Positions 1 to 7,710 of a DNA stretch of 36,890 nt are shown in pieces (position 1 is the first letter of the stretch; every line of letters starts with the position of its first letter). This stretch comes from Caldilineaceae bacterium. Lineage in GTDB: Bacteria > Chloroflexota > Anaerolineae > Caldilineales > Caldilineaceae. A program made the position numbers and the translations under genes. The stretch spans positions 1-36,890 of the forward strand of contig JAPOVP010000186.1 of NCBI GenBank assembly GCA_026708085.1, in the 5' to 3' direction. A model generated the notes under the pieces. It saw nothing but the letters and a program-made list of their open reading frames with translations. It had not been told where the DNA came from and ran no database searches.

Positions 1-115
1 GCCTGCACTGCGTCTCGCCCAAAGACGGTAAACAACGCCAGCCACCGCTGGCACTGATTCACCGCCAAACTGTTCCCACCCCAAATCTGGGATGCATCCC
101 AGCGCCTCTAGTCGG

Positions 116-144
116 TTGCGTACCAGTCGAGAATCAGGTACAAT
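116..144 (+). promoter_or_regulatory. Sigma70-type promoter of the desaturase gene
   Basis: A TTGCGT box and a TACAAT box are separated by 17 bases. A start near 151 would leave a leader of about 80 bases before the desaturase ATG. Nothing else is recognisable in the first 115 bases. Confidence 0.5.
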
Positions 145-229
145 CCACCTATATTCCTCGCCTTACCACCGCCAGCTTGCCGGGGCAGCCGCAACGGCCA
201 GATGCCCGCAATGGAAAGGACCGCCGGCC

Positions 230-1270
230 ATGACCTACGGACCCGCACAATCCAAGATCACGTGGTACAGATCCCCCATCGATCGTGCCGTCCTCGCCGA
301 GCTCAATCAACGCAGCGATCTGTTCGGCCTTTTGCAATCGCTCGGGCATCTGGGCCTTCTGGCGCTGACAGGCGCGGCCGCCTGGTTTTCACTGCAAGCA
401 GGGCTATGGTGGGGTCTCCTCATCGCCCTCTTCCTGCATGGCACTTTTTACGCATTCCTCCTCAACGGCTTCCATGAACTCTGTCACCGCACAGTCTTTC
501 GTACCAAATTCCTCAACGAGTTCTTCCTGCGCGTCTTCAGCTTCCTCGGCTGGTTCAACCACGTCTACTTCTGGGCCAGTCACCAGGAACACCACAAGTA
601 CACCCTACACCAGCCCGACGATCTCGAGGTCGTTCTGCCCGTGGACTTCACGCGCAAGGCCTTCTACCAGGTCGCTCTCATCAATCCCACGGGGCTGGTC
701 CAGCGCATAAAAGGGGTGGTACGCCTGAGCTTTGGGCGCCTGGAAGGTGAGGAAGGGGACTGGGAATACATACTCTTCCCGCCCGATGCGACAGAGAAGC
801 GCCGGCGCCTATTCAACTGGGCGCGCGTTCTCCTGATCGGCCATCTTCTCTTGACCGTCGTCTCACTGGCACTGCATTTCACCGTAGTCCCGGGCCTTTG
901 GCTGCTTCCGGTGTTGGTTACGCTGGCCCCTTTCTACGGCGGCTGGCTGCTATTCCTCTGCAACAATACACAGCACGTCGGCCTTACCGACCACATTCCC
1001 GATTTTCGCCTCTGCACCCGCACCTTTAGAGTAAACCCGTTCGTGCAGTTCCTCTACTGGCACATGAACTACCACATCGAGCATCACATGTATGCCGCCG
1101 TGCCCTGCTACAAACTGGGCAAACTCCATAGAGCGATAGAGGACGACCTGCCCACCATCCCGGTCGGCATCGTCGCCACCTGGCGTGAGATCGCCGCTAT
1201 CCTCGAAAAGCAAAGAGAGGATCCCAGCTACCAGCATCTGCCCGACGCGCCCAACCCCGTGCTGGCGTAG
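230..1270 (+). CDS. Membrane fatty acid desaturase family protein
   Basis: This 346-aa protein belongs to the membrane-bound di-iron desaturase/hydroxylase family, which introduces double bonds or hydroxyls into acyl chains or related lipids. The three histidine clusters are visible: HELCH after the first hydrophobic segments, HQEHH in the middle and HIEHH near the C-terminus. Hydrophobic stretches between the boxes fit four or more membrane segments. The open frame extends upstream to 92, but the ATG at 230 has a GGAAAGGA ribosome site nine bases before it and starts at the expected N-terminus, so that start is preferred. The gene converges on the kinase fusion gene with a gap of only 14 bases. 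The exact substrate cannot be read from sequence; a carotenoid or other lipid hydroxylase is an alternative. Confidence 0.85.
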   Translation: MTYGPAQSKITWYRSPIDRAVLAELNQRSDLFGLLQSLGHLGLLALTGAAAWFSLQAGLWWGLLIALFLHGTFYAFLLNGFHELCHRTVFRTKFLNEFFLRVFSFLGWFNHVYFWASHQEHHKYTLHQPDDLEVVLPVDFTRKAFYQVALINPTGLVQRIKGVVRLSFGRLEGEEGDWEYILFPPDATEKRRRLFNWARVLLIGHLLLTVVSLALHFTVVPGLWLLPVLVTLAPFYGGWLLFLCNNTQHVGLTDHIPDFRLCTRTFRVNPFVQFLYWHMNYHIEHHMYAAVPCYKLGKLHRAIEDDLPTIPVGIVATWREIAAILEKQREDPSYQHLPDAPNPVLA

Positions 1271-1284
1271 GGCATACCTTCCGG

Positions 1285-4200
1285 CTATTCAGGCCAATCG
1301 CATAACCTTTCCACATAGGCCGCGGAGCCATCCCGCAGCCAGCCGTCCAGTTGGGCCACCTCCTTCAGTTGCTGACCTCGCACGCGCGGCACAACAACGT
1401 ATCCGCAATCCATCTCCGGCAGCGCCGTCATATCCCCCCACAGCTTCTCAAACTGCGTGACCGGGAAAATGTCCTCCTGCCCGCGCCCCCAGCGCTTCTT
1501 TACCTCCTTCAACGTCACATAGGACGGCATGCGTGCCGCCATCCGCCCCAGCGCCTCCGCCACCACCCCCCCATCCCCCAGGTCCGCCCGCGCCAATCCC
1601 AGCGTCTCTAGAAGGTAGTCTATGTGAATCCAGAAAGTATTGGTGTTGTAATACGTCAGACGAAATTCAATCTCTTCACGCGGCAGTGCCAGCCCTTCCA
1701 CCAGCCGCACCTTGCCGTCGATACGCGCCAGCCCTCCGCCGCGGTCCTCCAGCCGCCGGTGGATCACCTCCGCGGTCATCGCCGCCCCTGAGCTGATGTG
1801 TAGGCCCAGCAACCCCGGATCGACGTGCGCGCCCACAGTGTCGATGTTGTGCATCATCAGATACTGGAGCTGCGGCCGCTCCACCAGCAGCCCCCGCAGC
1901 ACACCGTTGCGCAACAGGTTCGGCACCTCATACCAGTGGCCCACCGGGTGGATGCACTGGTCCGGCAGGTTGTCGACGTAGTCGCTGCCCTCTCCTTCCG
2001 TACGCGCCCAGTTGATCAGCGCACCGTGCAGGCTCTCCTGCACCTTTTCCGCCTGCACGTCAAGCACCTGCCTCGGCGTCTCCTCCCTGGCGTAGCGCAG
2101 ATCCCGCACCATCGGCACCATGCGCAAGCCAATGCTCCGCCCCGGCGACAGCAGAAGGGATCCCTCATTGCCGCACCCGTTCCCATCGCCGAGAGCCTCG
2201 GCCATCGCCCGGTGCGTCAGATAACTGGTCGTGACAATGTGAGGCAACGGCGTGCCGAATAGTCGCCCGCTGCGCCTGCTCTTGGCCAGATGTATCTCGA
2301 TGAAGCTGCGGTGACTGCCTCCCAGCCGCGCAAACGGATTCAGTGCCTTGACGACCCCCGCGCCCTGGCTCCACCGGCTGCCCGCGCCCCCTGCCAGGGT
2401 AACGACCGCCGCCTCACCCGCCCTGAGCGCGGCCGCGCCGATCTCCTCGAGACGGTCCGGCAACCCCGCCATTGCGTCGACGACCTCCTCTGGCGCAACG
2501 TCTTCAATTAGGCTGCGCGTCGGCAGCCGGTTCTGGGCCAGGCCGATCCGTCCGCTGCGGAGATCGCTGCGAATCTGTTCATGCTGTTCGCGGTCAAACG
2601 CGTTGGCCGCCAGCATCGCCGACAGCGAATCCTGTGAGTCCTCCTCCTGTTTCTGCGGCATCATCCGCTGGAACAGTGATGGCAGTACGTCGACAAGAGC
2701 CGGATCGCCGCCGCTCGCGGCCCCGAAAACTTCCAGTTCCGCCCGCTGCGCAGGGGTGAGCAGCCACGGGTCCTGGCGCAATGTGTCCGGAACCGTCAGC
2801 CGGTAGTAATCGGCCGGCAAAAGCGCGGCGGTCCCCTCCGGACGCTGTGTTGTCACATCTGGCGGCCCCAGCAGTTCGGCCAATGTACCCCGCTCGTTGA
2901 TTGCAAAATCATAGACCACCGGCTGCATCGCAAAGGGCACCGCGTCCTCCATGCGCCCCTTCGTTGCATCCATGATCTCCTGCATCCGCACCTTCGCGGC
3001 CGTCTTGAAGCGCGGATCAAAGAGAAACCCCATGCCGCCCCCGGACATCCCCCCCAACATCCAGAAGCCCCAGAAATGCTCGCCAAACTCTGCGCGTGCC
3101 TGCTCGATCAACCTGTCCGTGTACAGATTGCCCGCCCACGGAATGATCGTCTGTATCGGCCCCCGGAAGTTGCTTTCAGTAGCCTCCCCAATCGCCTTTA
3201 CATTGCCCGCCTTCAGATGCCCCAACAACTCGTCCAAAGTACCGATCGCCTGCTGTCGACCCGCCCACTCCTTTTCAGAGCGCAGCAGATACTTCTCCGT
3301 CACCATCTCCAGGATCGGCCCAACGTCCTGCGCCATGCCTCCATGCACCAGGACCAGGCTCGCCTGCAGCGCCTGCCGCGTCTCGTCGCTGATCTCGTCT
3401 CTTCCAAATAGATGGTGGCCGGGCAACAGCCTCCCCCGGCTGACTCCAAACTCGGGATCTCCCTCTGAACTCAGCCTTCCCTCGATCAGCTTGATTCCCG
3501 GCCAGATGCCGCCCGAATCCTGCCAGCCCCCGCCCGATCCGCCCAGCCACTCCCCCAGTATCGCCCGCGCCGCCACCAGCCGGCGCTCCTCTTCGCTCAG
3601 CCCGCCCGTAAGCGAACCGACTTGGCCCGTCGCTCGCATACTGACGGTGATGAGGCAGGCCAGCAGACTGGTGGAAACGGCCAATCGCGATCCCTTCGGG
3701 ATGTCGTTCACCTTGCTGACCAGTTCAATCCCCTGTCCGGCGCCAACCAGCTGGGTCAGCAGGTCCGACAACGGTTGGTGCGCACCCTCCATGCCCGGCG
3801 GCACAATACCGGCCGCAATCAGCGCAGCCTTCAACAGCCCGAGATGGTCGTGGGCAAAATCGAAGACCTCGGCGAACGTCCTAATCTCTGCACTCGCCTG
3901 CAGGTCGACGCTGACCAGCCGCAGAATCGGCCGGTCGATTACCCGAAAATAGCACTCCACCGGCGGCCGCGGCCCTTGGCCCTCTGTCTGCCCCCCGCCG
4001 TCAACGCTCAGGTCGATCGAAACGTTCAGCACACGCGCGCCTTCTGGGAAATCCATACCAAGAAAGAAGATGTCGCTCCAGCCGCTATGCGTCAGGTCCA
4101 TCCGCACCGGTGTCGTTTCACGCAGCAAGGGGAAAAGTCCGCTTTCGAGAGGACGCAGCAGTCTCTTACGCACCCGAAGAGGATGGTCGCTCGGATGGCC

Positions 4201-4656
4201 TACCCGGAACATCCACTGGTTGCCTGCAATCGACCGCACGCTGCGCCGCACCTGGTCCGCCAGCGTCTGGAAGCCAAGCTGTCGATACGCCGCCGCCAGC
4301 GCGCTTGACAGTGCCTCGTTGGGCCCCGCCTGAGACTGGTGCCGCAAAAACGTCTCAATCGCCTCGTGGAAACGGCGGTGGAGCAGGTCCTCGTAGCCTC
4401 GAAACGGGATCAAGCCCCTGGCGGCAATGCCCACCTTGCCGGGCAGATGAAACCGGTGGATCGAGTACAGGAAAAAGAGCGCCCGCACTTGCTCGTACAG
4501 GTTTTCATTCTCCCGCCGCAGTCGGTCCAGTGCCGCACACTCCCGCAGCAACGCCTCCGCAGAAGCCGGGCGGGCAAACGCCTCCAGTGAGCGATTGCGC
4601 GTATCCGCATCCGCTGCGGTGATTATTTTGACCAGTGTACTCATCTCAGAACTCAT
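1285..4656 (-). CDS. Bifunctional GHMP sugar kinase (fucokinase type) fused to UGP2-like uridylyltransferase
   Basis: This 1123-aa protein has two enzyme parts. Residues about 180-560 match the kinase half of bacterial FKP: motif 1 PVRMDLTHSGWSD (183-195), motif 2 IPKGSRLAVSTS (319-330), the subfamily marker GGGWQD (375-380) and motif 3 LGGMSGGGMGF (534-544). Residues about 730-1110 match UDP-sugar pyrophosphorylases: nucleotide loop LAGGAGSR (754-761) with Lys770, MMHNIDTVGAHVDP (934-947) and the late NTNTFWI segment (1004-1010). The first 180 residues are helical and unassigned. The inferred role is phosphorylation of a free sugar at C1 followed by transfer to UTP, giving a UDP-sugar. FKP carries its pyrophosphorylase N-terminal to the kinase and makes GDP-fucose, so order and nucleotide class both differ here. 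The gene follows the GalU-like gene by 58 bases, probably in one operon. The substrate is unknown (fucose, arabinose or a uronic acid are possible). Confidence 0.8.
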   Translation of the reverse strand: MSSEMSTLVKIITAADADTRNRSLEAFARPASAEALLRECAALDRLRRENENLYEQVRALFFLYSIHRFHLPGKVGIAARGLIPFRGYEDLLHRRFHEAIETFLRHQSQAGPNEALSSALAAAYRQLGFQTLADQVRRSVRSIAGNQWMFRVGHPSDHPLRVRKRLLRPLESGLFPLLRETTPVRMDLTHSGWSDIFFLGMDFPEGARVLNVSIDLSVDGGGQTEGQGPRPPVECYFRVIDRPILRLVSVDLQASAEIRTFAEVFDFAHDHLGLLKAALIAAGIVPPGMEGAHQPLSDLLTQLVGAGQGIELVSKVNDIPKGSRLAVSTSLLACLITVSMRATGQVGSLTGGLSEEERRLVAARAILGEWLGGSGGGWQDSGGIWPGIKLIEGRLSSEGDPEFGVSRGRLLPGHHLFGRDEISDETRQALQASLVLVHGGMAQDVGPILEMVTEKYLLRSEKEWAGRQQAIGTLDELLGHLKAGNVKAIGEATESNFRGPIQTIIPWAGNLYTDRLIEQARAEFGEHFWGFWMLGGMSGGGMGFLFDPRFKTAAKVRMQEIMDATKGRMEDAVPFAMQPVVYDFAINERGTLAELLGPPDVTTQRPEGTAALLPADYYRLTVPDTLRQDPWLLTPAQRAELEVFGAASGGDPALVDVLPSLFQRMMPQKQEEDSQDSLSAMLAANAFDREQHEQIRSDLRSGRIGLAQNRLPTRSLIEDVAPEEVVDAMAGLPDRLEEIGAAALRAGEAAVVTLAGGAGSRWSQGAGVVKALNPFARLGGSHRSFIEIHLAKSRRSGRLFGTPLPHIVTTSYLTHRAMAEALGDGNGCGNEGSLLLSPGRSIGLRMVPMVRDLRYAREETPRQVLDVQAEKVQESLHGALINWARTEGEGSDYVDNLPDQCIHPVGHWYEVPNLLRNGVLRGLLVERPQLQYLMMHNIDTVGAHVDPGLLGLHISSGAAMTAEVIHRRLEDRGGGLARIDGKVRLVEGLALPREEIEFRLTYYNTNTFWIHIDYLLETLGLARADLGDGGVVAEALGRMAARMPSYVTLKEVKKRWGRGQEDIFPVTQFEKLWGDMTALPEMDCGYVVVPRVRGQQLKEVAQLDGWLRDGSAAYVERLCDWPE

Positions 4657-4714
4657 CAGGTCCGACTGCCTGGCACAAGCGCCCCGAAGGATGCCGACCG
4701 CTGGCCGCCGTAAA

Positions 4715-5602
4715 CTAAATCGGCTCCTCCCCCTCCTGCATAGAGCGGGCCATCAGCAGTTCCAGCAACCGCGTCAGCATTTCATCTCGGTCCTGCCCGT
4801 TCAATGCCAGCGCGATCTGGGCCGTGAGCAGTCCGTACTTCACACCGATGTCGAGACGCATGCCCCGCTGCTCCAGGGCCAGATACTGCTCCCGCCGCGC
4901 CAGCAGATTCAGAGCTGCCGACAGATAAAGGCCTGCGCCCGGGCGTCCATCCGCCCCTTCCGCATCCGCAGTGGAAAGCAGGCCGCCCAGTATCTCCATG
5001 ACCGTTGCCGTCAGAACGTGGATACCAAAGAAGCAGAGATAGTGGCCCGCGCGCAAGCCCGAAGCCACCAGCCTCTGCTCAGCTTCCGTGGGCGTGGGCT
5101 TCTCAACGACTGTTTCCACCTGGTACAGCCCCGTCCTCCCCGCCAGCCTGTGGCCCCCCACAGCGCCAAAATAGGGCAGAAGAGTCTCCCGCGTCGCCTG
5201 TACCGCAGAGACCGAACAGTTATGCGCGCGCGCCGCCTCGACAACACGCGCCGCACAGCGCCCTCCGTTTGGCCGCACGTACAAATGGTCACCCACCAGG
5301 TGCAGAAAAGAGTCGCCGCCGACAAACTTCCGCGCACAGTACACCGCGTGCGCGTAGCCCAACTGCTCCGCCTGCTGCACGAACTGGAGACGGCCTGCAT
5401 GCTCTCCCACCGTCGCAGCATAGGCGGCCTCGTCGCCCGGATAAACAATGACGCAGATCTCGTCGACACCGGCGTCGATTACCTCCTCCACCAGAACGCG
5501 CAGCACCGACTTCTCCACACCGTCGCTGTCGATTATCGTCTGCAGAGGCAAGCTTCTCTGCGTACGCCTCGCCGCGGTGATGACCGCTTTCGTTATCTCC
5601 AT
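4715..5602 (-). CDS. GalU-like nucleotidyltransferase with altered nucleotide-binding loop
   Basis: This 295-aa protein has the overall pattern of bacterial UTP-glucose-1-phosphate uridylyltransferase: an N-terminal beta strand (KAVIT), FVQQAEQLGYAHAVYCARKF (75-94) with the aspartate of HLVGDHLYV just after it, VVEKPTP near 165-175, and a late MRLDIGVKYG segment. The normal G-x-G-T-R loop and PK pair are not present; the matching stretch reads ARRTQRSLP (11-19), with both glycines gone and only the arginine and LP kept. It may therefore be a weak, changed-specificity or regulatory homologue. It is the first gene of a minus-strand pair with the kinase fusion, whose own nucleotide loop is intact. 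The ATG is preceded by GGAG at a fitting distance and by an extended -10 promoter. Confidence 0.7.
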   Translation of the reverse strand: MEITKAVITAARRTQRSLPLQTIIDSDGVEKSVLRVLVEEVIDAGVDEICVIVYPGDEAAYAATVGEHAGRLQFVQQAEQLGYAHAVYCARKFVGGDSFLHLVGDHLYVRPNGGRCAARVVEAARAHNCSVSAVQATRETLLPYFGAVGGHRLAGRTGLYQVETVVEKPTPTEAEQRLVASGLRAGHYLCFFGIHVLTATVMEILGGLLSTADAEGADGRPGAGLYLSAALNLLARREQYLALEQRGMRLDIGVKYGLLTAQIALALNGQDRDEMLTRLLELLMARSMQEGEEPI

Positions 5603-5624
5603 CTTCTACTCTCCGGCCCGACCA

Positions 5625-5651
5625 ATTCTAACAAATGCGAACCACGCTCAA
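5625..5651 (-). promoter_or_regulatory. Candidate extended -10 promoter for the GalU-like/kinase operon
   Basis: On the minus strand TGTTAGAAT forms an extended -10 element, with TTGAGC 15 bases upstream. The predicted start leaves a very short leader of about 16 bases. Confidence 0.35.
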
Positions 5652-5756
5652 ATCCGCGCAATGACTACTCGTGCCACAGGTCCCCGGTGCAACCATCCGC
5701 GAGCGGTCGCGAATCTGCCATCCCGCGATCGACTCCTTGGTCAGGTGAGGCGTCGC

Positions 5757-5839
5757 CTCTGACAACTAACCACTAACCACTGCCGTTTCGGGCGGTCGGG
5801 CCTATTCGGCCCTCCCTTGTGCGGGGGCTCCGCCCCCGC
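5757..5839. repeat. Composite repeat: ACCACT microrepeats plus double hairpin (copy 1)
   Basis: A short run of ACTAACC/ACCACTG units is followed by two perfect hairpins. The first is GGGCC-TATTC-GGCCC; the second is GCGGGGGC-TCC-GCCCCCGC, and CCCTTGTG lies between them. A 42-base stretch (5792-5833) recurs exactly at 36849-36890, also preceded by ACCACTG microrepeats. The element lies in a noncoding gap and looks like a REP-type intergenic repeat. Confidence 0.7.
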
Positions 5840-5933
5840 AACGCCCCCGGTCCTACAACATGCCTCGCCGACCTGGTGTCTACATTCGTGACAGGTGCCC
5901 AATCGAACGAGTTTCGCCCAACCACGTCCCGCA

Positions 5934-6030
5934 AATCACCGAACGCTCCTGTAGGAGCAGCCCTTGTGCCTGCCCACACGTCCCCCCGAATCACCGAACG
6001 CTCCGGTAGGGGCAGGCCTTGTGCCTGCCC
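5934..6030. repeat. Two-copy tandem repeat carrying CTTGT-loop hairpins
   Basis: A unit of about 55 bases beginning AATCACCGAACGCTCC occurs at 5934 and again at 5989, each ending in a hairpin. The second hairpin is perfect: GGGCAGGC (6010-6017), loop CTTGT, GCCTGCCC (6023-6030). The first is imperfect. The hairpin core is the same as in the large array at 15338-15742 but the spacer is different. No gene is credible in the 5603-6206 gap. Confidence 0.75.
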
Positions 6031-6074
6031 TTTCACGCCCCCAAACTGGACTGCACCCTGAACCGCCCGAAAGT

Positions 6075-6103
6075 TTGATCTGCCAGTTACACTATGCTAA
6101 AAT
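6075..6103 (+). promoter_or_regulatory. Promoter of osmC
   Basis: TTGATC and TAAAAT are separated by exactly 17 bases, and TGC directly before the -10 box makes it an extended -10. The predicted leader is about 95 bases. Confidence 0.55.
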
Positions 6104-6206
6104 TCTGCCCGTTGTTACCCAATATTCTCAAATTGCCAACCGGTTCACATCTATTTTGGTTGCTTCCCGATCGCCCATCAGCACTTCACAATCAGGAGGA
6201 ATCTCC

Positions 6207-6629
6207 ATGTCCGTGCGCAACGCCTCTGCCACCTGGAACGGCACACTTAATGAAGGCTCCGGCACTATGAAATTGGGCAGCGGCCTCTACGAAGGCCCTT
6301 TCTCCTTCGCCTCCCGCTTCGAGTCCGGATCCGGCACCAACCCGGAAGAACTGATTGGCGCAGCCCATGCCGGCTGCTACTCCATGTTTATCTCCGCTTT
6401 GATGAGCGGCGATGGCTTCACGCCCACAAGTGTAAACACCACGGCCGCCGTCCATCTGACCGACGGTCCCGCCATCAGCAAGATTGAGCTGACTTGCCGG
6501 GCCGAAGTCCCCGGCCTGTCTGCCGAAAAGTTCGCCGAATACGCCGCCCAGGCCAAGGATGGCTGCCCCGTCTCCAAAGCCCTGGCCTCGGTTGACGAAA
6601 TCGTCCTTGATGCCGAACTGGTAGGATAA
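6207..6629 (+). CDS. osmC: OsmC family peroxiredoxin
   Basis: This 140-aa protein is a member of the OsmC/Ohr family, thiol peroxidases that reduce organic hydroperoxides in the cytoplasm. The two reactive cysteines are in place: Cys57 in AAHAGCYSMF and Cys120 in KDGCPVSKAL. The length equals that of typical OsmC proteins, and the AHAGCYSM context fits OsmC better than Ohr. The frame is open upstream to 5964, but that part lies in the repeats. The ATG at 6207 has a strong AGGAGGA site (6194-6200) and is the true start. It is a single-gene unit with its own promoter and a palindromic terminator, convergent with the sugar isomerase gene. Confidence 0.92.
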   Translation: MSVRNASATWNGTLNEGSGTMKLGSGLYEGPFSFASRFESGSGTNPEELIGAAHAGCYSMFISALMSGDGFTPTSVNTTAAVHLTDGPAISKIELTCRAEVPGLSAEKFAEYAAQAKDGCPVSKALASVDEIVLDAELVG

Positions 6630-6687
6630 GCCGTCAAGCGGCCGGGCAGCGCCTCGGCATTCTATTGCTTCAGAATAACAGGAAACG

Positions 6688-6717
6688 AACAGTCCATCGA
6701 TATCGATGGACTGTTTT
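6688..6717. terminator. Perfect 28-bp palindrome followed by TTTT
   Basis: Positions 6688-6715 form a perfect inverted repeat centred on ATCGATATCGAT, ending in GTTTT on the plus strand. It lies between the convergent osmC and isomerase genes and can act as their terminator. Its symmetry would also suit a dimeric DNA-binding protein. Confidence 0.55.
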
Positions 6718-6841
6718 GCCTTCGCAATTCTCTTGACTGGCAGGTGCCCCCGGACACTCCTCTCAATGCAGGACCGGTCACCCCTTCGTAACCATCCTTC
6801 TGCATGAACATCCCACCGCGAGCCCCGCCTCAGCCTTCTCG

Positions 6842-7690
6842 TCAGGCGCAAAATGATGCCGCAACCGTCCTGAGCTGCGCCAGATTGTCCCATTCTGTGC
6901 TGTTCCCGTGCAGCGGCGTGTCGAAGATCAGCGACATCGGGCCGTCAAACCCGGCCTCCGACAACATGCCCAGCGAATGGCGAAACTCTGCCTCGTCCGG
7001 TTGTCCCTTGTCGTCGTATATCGCCTTAACATGTGCTGAATCGGCCTTGGGAAAGATCGCTGCCAGCTCGTCGTATCGGCCCTCGCCTCTGTAATTCCCA
7101 AAATCCGCGCATAGCCCGACCCGTCCATCGCACAGTTCAAGTATCGCCAGCACCTGGTCCGCCCGATCTGTCGTCTCACGGAAATTCTCTGTGATCACCT
7201 GCACACCGAGCGAAGTCCCGTAGTCGGCCAGCTCACGCAGGCCCTTTGCGCTCCGCCGCAAGACCGGATGGTCCAGCAGTGGCGCGCCGTTACGCTCCAC
7301 AGGCTGACATCCCCCGACAACGCGCGCATGGCTCGCGCCGCAGCGGGCGGCCACGTCCAGCCACGATCGGATCCAGGCCATCTCACCGGCTCGCACTTCC
7401 TCATCCGCGTGCGTGATGTCGCCGGCGTCGATCAGAACACTGAACAGCTCGATTCCGGCCCCCTCGACGGCAGCCTTAAGATCGTCTACGTAAGCGTCAT
7501 TCATCGTGGGAAAGTGAAAGTGAACGATCTCCAGCGTGTTGATGTTGGCCTCCGCCAGCGCCGATGGCAACGCCAAAAGACTGATCACACCTTTCGACGG
7601 CTGCCGCGGCACGGGATCGCCCGGCCCATAGAGCGGCGGAGACCCCAATGCCCTGTGCAGGCTCCAGGATGATGTGGAAATTCGTGACAT
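6842..7690 (-). CDS. Sugar phosphate isomerase/epimerase-like TIM-barrel protein
   Basis: This 282-aa protein resembles the xylose-isomerase-like TIM-barrel family (AP_endonuc_2), which includes sugar isomerases, epimerases and inosose dehydratases acting on sugars or cyclitols with a bound divalent metal. Family signs are NINTLEIVHFHFPTMND early on, the core ITENF strand, CADFGNYRG and the late SAHVKAIYDD segment, which supply metal-binding acidic and histidine residues. A TTG-initiated frame extends to 7714, but the ATG at 7690 has GGAG seven bases ahead and is preferred. It follows the Ldh2 oxidoreductase gene by 20 bases and is probably co-transcribed, suggesting joint use of a hydroxylated substrate. 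The specific reaction cannot be assigned. Confidence 0.75.
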   Translation of the reverse strand: MSRISTSSWSLHRALGSPPLYGPGDPVPRQPSKGVISLLALPSALAEANINTLEIVHFHFPTMNDAYVDDLKAAVEGAGIELFSVLIDAGDITHADEEVRAGEMAWIRSWLDVAARCGASHARVVGGCQPVERNGAPLLDHPVLRRSAKGLRELADYGTSLGVQVITENFRETTDRADQVLAILELCDGRVGLCADFGNYRGEGRYDELAAIFPKADSAHVKAIYDDKGQPDEAEFRHSLGMLSEAGFDGPMSLIFDTPLHGNSTEWDNLAQLRTVAASFCA

Positions 7691-7710
7691 ACCTGTTCTC
7701 CGGTTAACTA

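Noticed and set aside
2951..3952. 333-aa plus-strand frame inside the kinase fusion gene
   Set aside because: Ser/Pro/Arg-rich composition typical of a shadow; the minus strand carries the GHMP motifs.
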